A DNA stretch of 64,000 bases from Euclidia mi (GCA_944739405.2 OX123190.2:84387086-84451085), one strand, 5' to 3'; counted from the stretch's first letter, positions 50,771 to 62,660 are shown. Notes: generated by a model from the sequence alone, not told the origin. A program made the numbers and translations.

Positions 50771-51077
50771 AACCTGCAGCGCGGCGAGCGGCCCTACCGC
50801 TGTCACGCGTGCCCCTGCGCCTACACCTCGTACTCCGCGCTCTCCGTACGTACATATAAACACACACACACACACGAGAACCTGCACCGCGGCGAGCGGC
50901 CCTACCGCTGTCACGCGTGCCCCTGCGCCTACACCTCGTACTCCGCGCTCTCCGTACGTACATATAAACACACACACACACACACGAGAACCTGCACCGC
51001 GGCGAGCGGCCCTACCGCTGTCACGCGTGCCCCTGCGCCTACACCTGGTACTCCGCGCTCTCCGTACGTACATATAA

Positions 51078-51108
<31 letters not shown>

Positions 51109-51200
51109 AACCTGCACCGCGGCGAGCGGCCCTACCGCTGTCACGCGTGCCCCTGCGCCTACACCTCGTACTCCGCGCTCTCCGTACGTACATATAAACA

Positions 51201-51240
<40 letters not shown>

Positions 51241-51553
51241 AACCTGCACCGCGGCGAGCGGCCCTACCGCTGTCACGCGTGCCCCTGCGCCTACACCTCG
51301 TACTCCGCGCTCTCCGTACGTACATATAAACACACACACACACACACACACACGAGAACCTGCACCGCGGCGAGCGGCCCTACCGCTGTCACGCGTGCCC
51401 CTGCGCCTACACCTCGTACTCCGCGCTCTCCGTACGTACATATAAACACACACACACACACACGAGAACCTGCACCGCGGCGAGCGGCCCTACCGCTGTC
51501 ACGCGTGCCCCTGCGCCTACACCTCGTACTCCGCGCTCTCCGTACGTACATAT

Positions 51554-51624
<71 letters not shown>

Positions 51625-51945
51625 AACCTGCACCGCGGCGAGCGGCCCTACCGCTGTCACGCGTGCCCCTGCGCCTACACCTCGTACTCCGCGCTCTCCG
51701 TACGTACATATAAACACACACACACACACACGCACGAGAACCTGCACCGCGGCGAGCGGCCCTACCGCTGTCACGCGTGCCCCTGCGCCTACACCTGGTA
51801 CTCCGCGCTCTCCGTACGTACATATAAACACACACACTCACACACACACACACACGAGAACCTGCACCGCGGCGAGCGGCCCTACCGCTGTCACGCGTGC
51901 CCCTGCGCCTACACCTCGTACTCCGCGCTCTCCGTACGTACATAT

Positions 51946-51978
<33 letters not shown>

Positions 51979-52067
51979 AGAACCTGCACCGCGGCGAGCG
52001 GCCCTACCGCTGTCACGCGTGCCCCTGCGCCTACACCTCGTACTCCGCGCTCTCCGTACGTACATAT

Positions 52068-52102
<35 letters not shown>

Positions 52103-52744
52103 AACCTGCACCGCGGCGAGCGGCCCTACCGCTGTCACGCGTGCCCCTGCGCCTACACCTCGTACTCCGCGCTCTCCGTACGTACATATAAACACACACA
52201 CACACACACACACGAGAACCTGCACCGCGGCGAGCGACCCTACCGCTGTCACGCGTGCCCCTGCGCCTACACCTCGTACTCCGCGCTCTCCGTACGTACA
52301 TATAAACACACACACACACACACACGAGAACCTGCACCGCGGCGAGCGGCCCTACCGCTGTCACGCGTGCCCCTGCGCCTACACCTCGTACTCCGCGCTC
52401 TCCGTACGTACATATAAACACATTCACACACACACACACACACACACGAGAACCTGCACCGCGGCGAGCGGCCCTACCGCTGTCACGCGTGCCCCTGCGC
52501 CTACACCTCGTACTCCGCGCTCTCCGTACGTACATATAAACACACACACACACACGAGAACCTGCACCGCGGCGAGCGGCCCTACCGCTGTCACGCGTGC
52601 CCCTGCGCCTACACCTCGTACTCCGCGCTCTCCGTACGTACATATAAACACACACACACACACGAGAACCTGCACCGCGGCGAGCGGCCCTACCGCTGTC
52701 ACGCGTGCCCCTGCGCCTACACCTCGTACTCCGCGCTCTCCGTA

Positions 52745-52808
<64 letters not shown>

Positions 52809-53002
52809 AACCTGCACCGCGGCGAGCGGCCCTACCGCTGTCACGCGTGCCCCTGCGCCTTCACCTCGTACTCCGCGCTCTCCGTACGTACATATAAACA
52901 CACACACACACACACACACACGAGAACCTGCACCGCGGCGAGCGGCCCTACCGCTGTCACGCGTGCCCCTGCGCCTACACCTCGTACTCCGCGCTCTCCG
53001 TA

Positions 53003-53072
<70 letters not shown>

Positions 53073-53159
53073 AACCTGCACCGCGGCGAGCGGCCCTACC
53101 GCTGTCACGCGTGCCCCTGCGCCTACACCTGGTACTCCGCGCTCTCCGTACGTACATAT

Positions 53160-53198
<39 letters not shown>

Positions 53199-53401
53199 AA
53201 CCTGCACCGCGGCGAGCGGCCCTACCGCTGTCACGCGTGCCCCTGCGCCTACACCTCGTACTCCGCGCTCTCCGTACGTACATATAAACACACACACACA
53301 CACACACACACGAGAACCTGCACCGCGGCGAGCGGCCCTACCGCTGTCACGCGTGCCCCTGCGCCTACACCTCGTACTCCGCGCTCTCCGTACGTACATT
53401 T

Positions 53402-53464
<63 letters not shown>

Positions 53465-53993
53465 AACCTGCACCGCGGCGAGCGGCCCTACCGCTGTCAC
53501 GCGTGCCCCTGCGCCTACACCTCGTACTCCGCGCTCTCCGTACGTACATATAAACACACACACACACACACACACGAGAACCTGCACCGCGGCGAGCGGC
53601 CTTACCGCTGTCACGCGTGCCCCTGCGCCTACACCTCGTACTCCGCGCTCTCCGTACGTACATATAAACACACACACACACACGAGAACCTGCACCGCGG
53701 CGAGCGGCCTTACCGCTGTCACGCGTGCCCCTGCGCCTACACCTCGTACTCCGCGCTCTCCGTACGTACATATAAACACACACACACACACGAGAACCTG
53801 CACCGCGGCGAGCGGCCCTACCGCTGTCACGCGTGCCCCTGCGCCTACACCTCGTACTCCGCGCTCTCCGTACGTACATATAAACACACACACACACACA
53901 CACGAGAACCTGCACCGCGGCGAGCGGCCCTACCGCTGTCACGCGTGCCCCTGCGCCTACACCTCGTACTCCGCGCTCTCCGTACGTACATAT

Positions 53994-54030
<37 letters not shown>

Positions 54031-54235
54031 AACCTGCACCGCGGCGAGCGGCCCTACCGCTGTCACGCGTGCCCCTGCGCCTACACCTCGTACTCCGCGC
54101 TCTCCGTACGTACATATAAACACACAAACACACACACACACACACGAGAACCTGCACCGCGGCGAGCGGCCCTACCGCTGTCACGCGTGCCCCTGCGCCT
54201 ACACCTGGTACTCCGCGCTCTCCGTACGTACATGT

Positions 54236-54272
<37 letters not shown>

Positions 54273-54361
54273 AGAACCTGCACCGCGGCGAGCGGCCCTA
54301 CCGCTGTCACGCGTGCCCCTGCGCCTACACCTGGTACTCCGCGCTCTCCGTACGTACATGT

Positions 54362-54394
<33 letters not shown>

Positions 54395-54831
54395 AGAACC
54401 TGCACCGCGGCGAGCGGCCCTACCGCTGTCACGCGTGCCCCTGCGCCTACACCTCGTACTCCGCGCTCTCCGTACGTACATATAAACACACACACACACA
54501 CACACACACGAGAACCTGCACCGCGGCGAGCGGCCCTACCGCTGTCACGCGTGCCCCTGCGCCTACACCTCGTACTCCGCGCTCTCCGTACGTACATATA
54601 AACACACACACACACACACACACACGAGAACCTGCACCGCGGCGAGCGGCCCTACCGCTGTCACGCGTGCCCCTGCGCCTACACCTCGTACTCCGCGCTC
54701 TCCGTACGTACATATAAACACATTCACACACACACACACACGAGAACCTGCAGCGCGGCGAGCGGCCCTACCGCTGTCACGCGTGCCCCTGCGCCTACAC
54801 CTCGTACTCCGCGCTCACCGTACGTACATAT

Positions 54832-54865
<34 letters not shown>

Positions 54866-54962
54866 ATGAGAACCTGCACCGCGGCGAGCGGCCCTACCGC
54901 TGTCACGCGTGCCCCTGCGCCTACACCTCGTACTCCGCGCTCTCCGTACGTACATATAAACA

Positions 54963-54993
<31 letters not shown>

Positions 54994-55647
54994 GAGAACC
55001 TGCAGCGCGGCGAGCGGCCCTACCGCTGTCACGCGTGCCCCTGCGCCTACACCTCGTACTCCGCGCTCTCCGTACGTACATATAAACACACACACACACA
55101 CACACACACGAGAACCTGCACCGCGGCGAGCGGCCCTACCGCTGTCACGCGTGCCCCTGCGCCTACACCTCGTACTCCGCGCTCTCCGTACGTACATATA
55201 AACACACACACACACACACACGAGAACCTGCACCGCGGCGAGCGGCCCTACCGCTGTCACGCGTGCCCCTGCGCCTACACCTCGTACTCCGCGCTCTCCG
55301 TACGTACATATAAACACACACACACACACACACACGAGAACCTGCACCGCGGCGAGCGGCCCTACCGCTGTCACGCGTGCCCCTGCGCCTACACCTCGTA
55401 CTCCGCGCTCTCCGTACGTACATATAAACACACACACACACACACGAGATCCTGCACCGCGGCGAGCGGCCCTACCGCTGTCACGCGTGCCCCTGCGCCT
55501 ACACCTCGTACTCCGCGCTCTCCGTACGTACATATAAACACACACACACACACACGAGAACCTGCACCGCGGCGAGCGGCCCTACCGCTGTCACGCGTGC
55601 CCCTGCGCCTACACCTGGTACTCCGCGCTCTCCGTACGTACATATAA

Positions 55648-55678
<31 letters not shown>

Positions 55679-55765
55679 AACCTGCACCGCGGCGAGCGGC
55701 CCTACCGCTGTCACGCGTGCCCCTGCGCCTACACCTCGTACTCCGCGCTCTCCGTACGTACATAT

Positions 55766-55824
<59 letters not shown>

Positions 55825-55911
55825 AACCTGCACCGCGGCGAGCGGCCCTACCGCTGTCACGCGTGCCCCTGCGCCTACACCTCGTACTCCGCGCTCTCCG
55901 TACGTACATAT

Positions 55912-55954
<43 letters not shown>

Positions 55955-56265
55955 AACCTGCACCGCGGCGAGCGGCCCTACCGCTGTCACGCGTGCCCCT
56001 GCGCCTACACCTGGTACTCCGCGCTCTCCGTACGTACATATAAACACACACACACACACACACGAGAACCTGCACCGCGGCGAGCGGCCCTACCGCTGTC
56101 ACGCGTGCCCCTGCGCCTACACCTCGTACTCCGCGCTCTCCGTACGTACATATAAACACACACACACACACACACGAGAACCTGCACCGCGGCGAGCGGC
56201 CCTACCGCTGTCACGCGTGCCCCTGCGCCTACACCTGGTACTCCGCGCTCTCCGTACGTACATAT

Positions 56266-56326
<61 letters not shown>

Positions 56327-56413
56327 AACCTGCACCGCGGCGAGCGGCCCTACCGCTGTCACGCGTGCCCCTGCGCCTACACCTCGTACTCCGCGCTCTC
56401 CGTACGTACATAT

Positions 56414-56448
<35 letters not shown>

Positions 56449-56535
56449 AACCTGCACCGCGGCGAGCGGCCCTACCGCTGTCACGCGTGCCCCTGCGCCT
56501 ACACCTCGTACTCCGCGCTCTCCGTACGTACATAT

Positions 56536-56602
<67 letters not shown>

Positions 56603-56799
56603 AACCTGCACCGCGGCGAGCGGCCCTACCGCTGTCACGCGTGCCCCTGCGCCTACACCTCGTACTCCGCGCTCTCCGTACGTACATATAAACACACACA
56701 CACACACACGAGAACCTGCACCGCGGCGAGCGGCCCTACCGCTGTCACGCGTGCCCCTGCGCCTACACCTCGTACTCCGCGCTCTCCGTACGTACATAT

Positions 56800-56834
<35 letters not shown>

Positions 56835-57378
56835 AACCTGCACCGCGGCGAGCGGCCCTACCGCTGTCACGCGTGCCCCTGCGCCTACACCTCGTACTCC
56901 GCGCTCTCCGTACGTACATATAAACACACACACACACACACACACACACATGAGAACCTGCACCGCGGCGAGCGGCCCTACCGCTGTCACGCGTGCCCCT
57001 GCGCCTACACCTCGTACTCCGCGCTCTCCGTACGTACATATAAACACACACACACACACACGAGAACCTGCACCGCGGCGAGCGGCCCTACCGCTGTCAC
57101 GCGTGCCCCTGCGCCTACACCTCGTACTCCGCGCTCTCCGTACGTACATATAAACACACACACACACACACGAGAACCTGCACCGCGGCGAGCGGCCCTA
57201 CCGCTGTCACGCGTGCCCCTGCGCCTACACCTCGTACTCCGCGCTCTCCGTACGTACATATAAACACACACACACACACACACGAGAACCTGCACCGCGG
57301 CGAGCGGCCCTACCGCTGTCACGCGTGCCCCTGCGCCTACACCTCGTACTCCGCGCTCTCCGTACGTACATATAAACA

Positions 57379-57418
<40 letters not shown>

Positions 57419-57627
57419 AACCTGCACCGCGGCGAGCGGCCCTACCGCTGTCACGCGTGCCCCTGCGCCTACACCTCGTACTCCGCGCTCTCCGTACGTA
57501 CATATAAACACACACACACACACGCACACACACACACGAGAACCTGCACCGCGGCGAGCGGCCCTACCGCTGTCACGCGTGCCCCTGCGCCTACACCTCG
57601 TACTCCGCGCTCTCCGTACGTACATAT

Positions 57628-57668
<41 letters not shown>

Positions 57669-57760
57669 AACCTGCACCGCGGCGAGTGGCCCTACCGCTG
57701 TCACGCGTGCCCCTGCGCCTACACCTCGTACTCCGCGCTCTCCGTACGTACATATAAACA

Positions 57761-57791
<31 letters not shown>

Positions 57792-60187
57792 GAGAACCTG
57801 CAGCGCGGCGAGCGGCCCTACCGCTGTCCGCGTGCCCCTGCGCCTACACCTCGTACTCCGCGCTCTCCGTACGTACATATAAACACACACACACACACAC
57901 GAGAACCTGCACCGCGGCGAGCGGCCCTACCGCTGTCACGCGTGCCCCTGCGCCTACACCTCGTACTCCGCGCTCTCCGTACGTACATATAAACACACAC
58001 ACACACACACACACACACGAGAACCTGCACCGCGGCGAGCGGCCCTACCGCTGTCACGCGTGCCCCTGCGCCTACACCTCGTACTCCGCGCTCTCCGTAC
58101 GTACATATAAACACACACACACACACACACGAGAACCTGCACCGCGGCGAGCGGCTCTACCGCTGTCACGCGTGCCCCTGCGCCTACACCTGGTACTCCG
58201 CGCTCTCCGTACGTACATATAAACACACACACACACACACACACACGAGAACCTGCACCGCGGCGAGCGGCCCTACCGCTGTCACGCGTGCCCCTGCGCC
58301 TACACCTCGTACTCCGCGCTCTCCGTACGTACATATAAACACACACACACACACACACACACACGAGAACCTGCACCGCGGCGAGCGGCCCTACCGCTGT
58401 CACGCGTGCCCCTGCGCCTACACCTCGTACTCCGCGCTCTCCGTACGTACATATAAACACACACACACACACACACGAGAACCTGCACCGCGGCGAGCGG
58501 CCCTACCGCTGTCACGCGTGCCCCTGCGCCTACACCTCGTACTCCGCGCTCTCCGTACGTACATATAAACACACACACACACACACACACACGAGAACCT
58601 GCACCGCGGCGAGCGGCCCTACCGCTGTCACGCGTGCCCCTGCGCCTACACCTCGTACTCCGCGCTCTCCGTACGTACATATAAACACACACACACACAC
58701 ACACACACGAGAACCTGCACCGCGGCGAGCGGCCCTACCGCTGTCACGCGTGCCCCTGCGCCTACACCTCGTACTCCGCGCTCTCCGTACGTACATATAA
58801 ACACACACACACACACACACACACGAGAACCTGCACCGCGGCGAGCGGCCCTACCGCTGTCACGCGTGCCCCTGCGCCTACACCTCGTACTCCGCGCTCT
58901 CCGTACGTACATATAAACACACACACACACACACGAGAACCTGCACCGCGGCGAGTGGCCCTACCGCTGTCACGCGTGCCCCTGCGCCTACACCTCGTAC
59001 TCCGCGCTCTCCGTACGTACATATAAACACACACACACACACGAGAACCTGCACCGCGGCGAGCGGCCCTACCGCTGTCACGCGTGCCCCTGCGCCTACA
59101 CCTCGTACTCCGCGCTCTCCGTACGTACATATAAACACACACACACACACACACACACGAGAACCTGCACCGCGGCGAGCGGCCCTACCGCTGTCACGCG
59201 TGCCCCTGCGCCTACACCTGGTACTCCGCGCTCTCCGTACGTACATATAAACACACACACACACACACACACACACGAGAACCTGCACCGCGGCGAGCGG
59301 CCCTACCGCTGTCACGCGTGCCCCTGCGCCTACACCTCGTACTCCGCGCTCTCCGTACGTACATATAAACACACACACACACACGAGAACCTGCACCGCG
59401 GCGAGCGGCCCTACCGCTGTCACGCGTGCCCCTGCGCCTACACCTCGTACTCCGCGCTCTCCGTACGTACATATAAACACACACACACACTAGTTCGCAC
59501 TTACACACACTGCGTGTGTATACGTACAGGCGCACGCACACTTAAACACACGCGTATTTACTTGCAAGTTTTTAAAGATGAGTTCAGTCTGAGCTTTATA
59601 TTGTATTTTATGTAAATTCCAGCGCCACACTAAGAAGCACACAGACGTGCAGTTCATATGTGACTACTGCAGTCGGTCGTTCAAGATCAAAGCGGCGCTG
59701 GTCTCACATCTCGACACGCATAAACGTGAGTTCACTTGATTAAAACAAATTTTTCCACATTAAATATAAAATAATCAGCTGTTTCATACAAAATTGAACT
59801 TTGACTACGTCTAAATGTGTGTTGTTCATAATAATGGTGTTATAATTTTTATGAACATCCCGCACATCCAAAGGTATACTGAGAAGATGATTTAATACAG
59901 TTGCTGCTTTCCATAAGCATTTGTCTACATTTTATAAGACAAATGTGCGCGGGGTAGAGCTTTGTTAAAAAAGAATACCTACATACTAAAATGACTTTAG
60001 TACTTACCCCCCGACAAGTGACCGATGGTATAAACGTGTCTCCCCCGTATATACATGTAGCGGTGCGCAAGCACGGCTGTGACGAGTGCTCGCGTCGGTT
60101 CGCGCAGCGCTCGGCCCTGCGGCTGCACGTGGCGCGCGAGCACCGCCGCCTGCCGCCGCCCTGCGCCTGCCAGATCTGTCCCAAGAG
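35278..60187 (+). CDS. C2H2 zinc-finger protein, seven coding exons, 3' end outside the window
   Basis: Exons 35278-35499, 35675-35997, 36435-36548, 36755-36904, 38402-38537, 59623-59725 and 60061-60187 join in frame through GT..AG introns, giving 391 residues with no stop. Residues 1-182 are acidic, with two SUMO-type motifs (VKLE, IKSE). Fingers follow: 1 at 183-204, 2 at 211-231 (C2HC ending), 3 at 273-293, 4 at 301-321, 5 at 328-348, 6 at 356-377, and the start of another (C386..C389). The last exon ends within a codon, so more exons lie beyond. It is a probable nuclear DNA-binding protein; targets are unknown and no symbol can be given. Introns 4 and 5 are filled by tandem copies of the preceding exon ends. 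The predicted join across the 21-kb intron 5 completes finger 4 (C-x2-C-x12-H-x3-H), which strongly supports the model. Confidence 0.88.
35675..35997 (+). CDS. Zinc-finger gene, second coding exon
   Basis: The exon runs from TTGCAG|AGAGTA to TTTTGA|GTAAGT (phase 2). It encodes residues 75-181, acidic with a predicted Glu/Leu-rich helix (QEYEELREDEELLINTLEQI) before the first finger. Confidence 0.87.
36060..36299 (+). repeat. LINE 3' tail in intron 2
   Basis: CATCCTATGGGTGTCGTAAG, AGAGGCCTAGTCCAGCAGTG and GGCTGATGATGATGA are a familiar lepidopteran LINE tail. It is a passive insertion in the 437-bp intron. Confidence 0.65.
36435..36548 (+). CDS. Zinc-finger gene, third coding exon (finger 1, start of finger 2)
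   Basis: The exon runs from TTCCAG|GTGTGT to CGAAG|GTGAGC, phase 2 at both ends. It encodes CVQC...HFQEKH and the start of finger 2, CYACGVDFR. The second half of finger 2 comes from the next exon. Confidence 0.9.
36755..36904 (+). CDS. Zinc-finger gene, fourth coding exon (end of finger 2, basic linker)
   Basis: The exon starts after TTTCCAG at 36754 and ends GCCAA|GTACGT (phase 2). It completes finger 2 (H-E-K-R-C) and adds a basic Pro-rich linker (GRKGRSRPYLALPPPPGK). Its last 74 nt plus the first 22 nt of the intron form the unit of the downstream array. Confidence 0.88.
36831..38277 (+). repeat. Intron 4 array: 16 tandem copies of a 96-bp exon-end plus donor unit
   Basis: The first copy is the real exon end (36831-36904) with the first 22 intron bases. 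Fifteen further copies start at 36927 and recur every 96 bp. Two of them (37695 and 37937) are cut to about 50 bp. Each full copy keeps 74 coding bases, the donor GTACGT, and TACTAACTAG just before the next copy. Copies differ almost only by CCGACCCT versus CCGGCCCT. Copies 9-11 and 12-14 repeat the order GACC, short, GGCC, so a three-unit block was duplicated. In the exon frame each unit meets TAG, so read-through would stop. Confidence 0.95.
38283..38306 (+). repeat. Degenerate copy of the finger-2 exon start
   Basis: CTGTACAACCACGAGAAGCG resembles CTGTACAAGCACGAGAAGCG at 36765-36784 and the match continues four more bases to 38306. It lies just after the last 96-bp unit. It derives from a part of exon 4 not included in the array, hinting at an earlier, longer exon duplication. 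Confidence 0.7.
38402..38537 (+). CDS. Zinc-finger gene, fifth coding exon (finger 3, first half of finger 4)
   Basis: The exon runs from GATTACAG|GTTCCC to CTCTCC|GTACGT (phase 0). It encodes finger 3 (CELC...H289...H293), the linker RGERPYR and the Cys half of finger 4 (CHAC). Codons 289-315 are exactly the 27 codons repeated in the downstream array. The donor TCC|GTACGT is a weak match to the consensus. Confidence 0.9.
38457..59490 (+). repeat. Intron 5 mega-array: ~175 tandem copies of exon end + 5' splice site + (CA)n
   Basis: The first copy is the real exon (38457-38537). I count about 174 further copies, the last coding part starting at about 59384. Mean period is about 120 bp, range about 106-170. 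Each unit is 81 nt of coding sequence (27 codons), then GTACGTACATATAAACAC and a (CA)n run of very variable length. Coding parts are almost identical. Recurrent variants include TCG to TGG (Ser to Trp) in about 20 copies, CCCTAC to CCTTAC, CACCGC to CAGCGC, ACATAT to ACATTT, and CGAG to TGAG. No unit has a credible 3' splice site with a pyrimidine tract. CA length sets the relative frame of each unit. Confidence 0.97.
59491..59622 (+). other. 3' end of intron 5 after the array
   Basis: A degenerate CA/TG-rich stretch (59491-59555) leads to ordinary intron sequence ending GTAAATTCCAG at 59622, the acceptor of exon 6. The GTGTGTATACGTACAG segment may be older array-flank sequence. Confidence 0.75.
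59623..59725 (+). CDS. Zinc-finger gene, sixth coding exon (end of finger 4, finger 5)
   Basis: The exon runs from ATTCCAG|CGCCAC to TAAAC|GTGAGT (phase 1). RHTKKH supplies the two histidines of finger 4, whose cysteines are 21 kb upstream. Finger 5 follows: CDYC...HLDTH. Confidence 0.9.
60061..60187 (+). CDS. Zinc-finger gene, seventh coding exon (finger 6, start of next finger)
   Basis: The acceptor is ATACATGTAG at 60060, the donor AAGAG|GTACCA (phase 2). It encodes finger 6 (CDEC...HVAREH), a Pro-rich linker and the Cys pair of another finger (CQIC). No further exon was recognised up to 64000, so the next intron is at least 3.8 kb. Confidence 0.85.
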
Positions 60188-60443
60188 GTACCACCCAACA
60201 TTTCTTTTACTTTTCATGTGAAGAGTGTGTGTAGTAGCTATGCGGGGAGAAGACTTGAGCGCGATTCCCTAACAGACGAGGTAGTCGTTATGGTGCACTG
60301 AAAAGCGAGACTTAACAAAGGGGTGTTGCCTACAGTACAACGCGGAATCTTTTGGGGGAGTCAGAAGAGTAGTAGTGGGTGAAGAGTTGCATTCTAAACA
60401 GCCAATTTCGTTTTTTAAATTTCAGTTTAATATAGCCATTTTT
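60188..60443. other. Intron sequence, nothing recognised
   Basis: Start of the intron after exon 7. No coding sequence or clear repeat was recognised. Confidence 0.4.
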
Positions 60444-60958
60444 AGGGTTCCGTACCTGAAAGGTAAAAAACGGAACCCTATTACTAAGCCTCCGCTGTCT
60501 GTCTGTCTGTCTGTCGGTCACCAGGCTGTATCTCATAAACCATGATAGCTAGAAAGCTGAAATTTTCAGAAATTATGTATTTCGATTGCCGCTATAACAA
60601 CAAATACTAAAAACAAAAAAAATGAAAATATTAAGGGGGGGTCCCATACAAAAAACGTGTTCTTTTTCGTATTTTTTGCTCAAAATTACTAACTGTAACA
60701 GGTAGACGCTTTAAATTTTCACAGAATATGTAGTTGTATATTACCTTTCAAAATAAATAAATTAATTAAAAAAAGTAAATAATAAAGGGGGGCTTCCATA
60801 CAACAAACGTAATTTTTAAGCAATTTGTTACTCGATCTTAATAAACAGGTAGAAACTTATAAAGTATTTAAGTATACATACAAAGAACGTGATTTTCTTT
60901 TATAGATGATAGTACGGAACCCTTCGTGCGCGAGTCCGACTCGCACTTGCCCAATTTT
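60444..60958. mobile_element. Lepidopteran MITE-like repeat with AGGGTTCCGTA ends
   Basis: AGGGTTCCGTACC at the left end and AGTACGGAACCCT at 60911-60923 are inverted. TCTGTCTGTCTGTCTGTCGG and GTCCGACTCGCACTTG.CC words are typical of this common lepidopteran family. It has no coding capacity. Confidence 0.65.
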
Positions 60959-60984
60959 ATTTAGTTTTATTTAGCCGTTTCATT

Positions 60985-61140
60985 CCGTGTGTCTCGTAAA
61001 AGGCGACTAATAGTTATTTGTGCAACAAGAGAGCAAATTTGTTTTTTGTTTTGAGTGCTGATTTTGAGCCCCGAGCAAGCGAAGGATTCCATGATTGATT
61101 CACGAGAGTAGCGAGTGATTTAAAGTTAGAATCCTGAGAT
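60985..61140. repeat. Dispersed repeat fragment
   Basis: GCAACAAGAGAGCAAATTTG, CCCCGAGCAAGCGAAGGATT and GAATCCTGAG form a series I recognise as dispersed in lepidopteran genomes. No class can be assigned here. Confidence 0.4.
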
Positions 61141-61489
61141 AATTTAACACGTCACGCTATACGCTATCAGCATCAGTAAAATTTTTATTACCGCATTTTT
61201 TTTAAATCGCGGTTTGATACCGCGTCTCTGATGTTTATTTTTCAAATGACGTATTATTATTGTTGAAATTTGAAATAAAAATGTATTGGTTAAATACCAA
61301 TTGTATACTATTCATTAGACTTATTTTTATTAAAATCCAATAATAAATTAAACATATTAACAATAACATACCTACGCCACTGACAATAGACTTTTGTCGA
61401 TGTAGCATTTGTCATTCCTTTCGGTTTCTTGTCTTGTCATTGACCTCCTAATACGATCCTACCACAACGTTTTCCTTTGCCTGTTCCAT

Positions 61490-61935
61490 ATAATTTCGTC
61501 TAGGCCGCCCTCTTCCTCGTCTTCCTTTGATATTATTCTTGATAGACCTTCCAATATTTATATACCGCCGCGTTTACTTTATATACCGCCAGTAAAAACC
61601 ACGTATAGACAAAACTCGTTCCTGATAAGAGCTTGTAGATCGTTTAACGAAGTATCTCGACGTGTAGATTTAGATTTGTTCAATACCAGTGTGTCCCGAC
61701 TAAAGAAGTTACTTGTTGATAAATTTTTCTCCTAGCTATTATACAATATGATTTGATAAGTAAGCCTCATTTAATTTATCTCTTGTTCTTTGTAATTAAC
61801 TTCGTATCTCTCCGACTTTTGTTGAATTTATTTTTTATGTTTACTTGTGAAAACTTGTAAATGGCCCTCAGCTTCATAAAATTGTAAATTGTATGTCTTT
61901 GTTAGCTGTAAAATTTCCGAAAAGATTAAAATAAA
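61490..61935 (+). pseudogene. LINE C-terminal fragment and 3' UTR
   Basis: The frame to TAG at 61733-61735 ends RACRSFNEVSRRVDLDLFN followed by SRLKKLLVDKFFS, the pattern of a Jockey-like ORF2 C-terminus (R..N.....DLF..S...LK). An AT-rich 3' UTR with AAAATAAAAAATT follows. The remainder of the element is missing, a normal 5' truncation. Confidence 0.6.
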
Positions 61936-62071
61936 AAATTATTTTGAAAAAGTTATTTTTTAAATTATCAAAAATGTATGTATTCAATATTTGTTGCTAA
62001 CATCTCAAAAATGTAAATATCTTTAGTTCTAAGTTAAAGTTTCATGCATCTCACCTGTACATTTGCCAAAG

Positions 62072-62153
62072 AGACCAAAACAAATTAACATTTCGACCAA
62101 AACAAATTAACATTTCAATGGACCAACCATTGAAATGTTAATTTGTTTTGGTC
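62072..62153. repeat. Direct plus inverted repeat hairpin
   Basis: GACCAAAACAAATTAACATT starts at 62072 and again at 62095. The second copy (62095-62121) is the exact invert of 62127-62153, with a 5-base loop. It forms a perfect 27-bp hairpin. Confidence 0.85.
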
Positions 62154-62224
62154 TTAGCGTGCATTTATGAATGTTTTTTATGATTTTTATGGTCTACCTG
62201 GCAAAGTATTGGTGGCACAGAAAA

Positions 62225-62660
62225 TTTGCAAAGGACTATTAGCTACAAATTAAATATTGTACAGCTTAGGTCCGCATGTAATATGTAGTCGTAAATCCAA
62301 AAATAACAAACTTGTCAACGAAATTAGAAAGAAATTAGCAACAATTTTCCTTTCAAGGTGTTATAATTTTTAGTCGGCAGTAACGAAGAATACATATAAT
62401 TTGTCTAAAACTGTCTGTCAAAACAAACTCAGTACTCCAACACGACGACTCCTCAGCCTCCTAGAGCACATAAAAGTCCAATTTTCACTCATTACAATAA
62501 GTCTGAACATACAACGAAATAACAACGCATAATATAAACAAACCGCTAAATTTACGGCACCTCTTGGTCACTTGTGAATTTGATATTTTAGTCCATAAAA
62601 CGGAAACTGCAATGTTCTGTAGTGTCTCAATGTTCTGGAGAGAGCTATTGTAAAATAATT
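62225..62660 (+). repeat. Diverged direct repeat, copy 1 (5' of U2)
   Basis: Shares ordered words with 63540-64000: CTTTCAAGGTGTTAT, TCCAATTTTCACTCATTA, ACTGCAATGTTCTG and CTGGAGAGAG. Identity is moderate. It may be one old repeat family on either side of the snRNA gene. Confidence 0.45.

Noticed and set aside
38457..59490. Array units as alternative cassette exons, as in Dscam-type genes
   Set aside because: Units have a donor but no pyrimidine tract or credible acceptor. Using the AG in CGAG would shift the frame and destroy the finger.
38457..59490. CRISPR-like array (regular repeats with variable spacers)
   Set aside because: The variable part is only (CA)n length. The repeats derive from an adjacent eukaryotic exon, and no cas genes exist.
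38513..59541. Many long minus-strand open frames (up to 686 codons) rich in Cys-Val and Arg across the mega-array
   Set aside because: They are reading-frame shadows of the repeated plus-strand exon end and the CA run read as (TG)n. They have no start context, splice support or domain.
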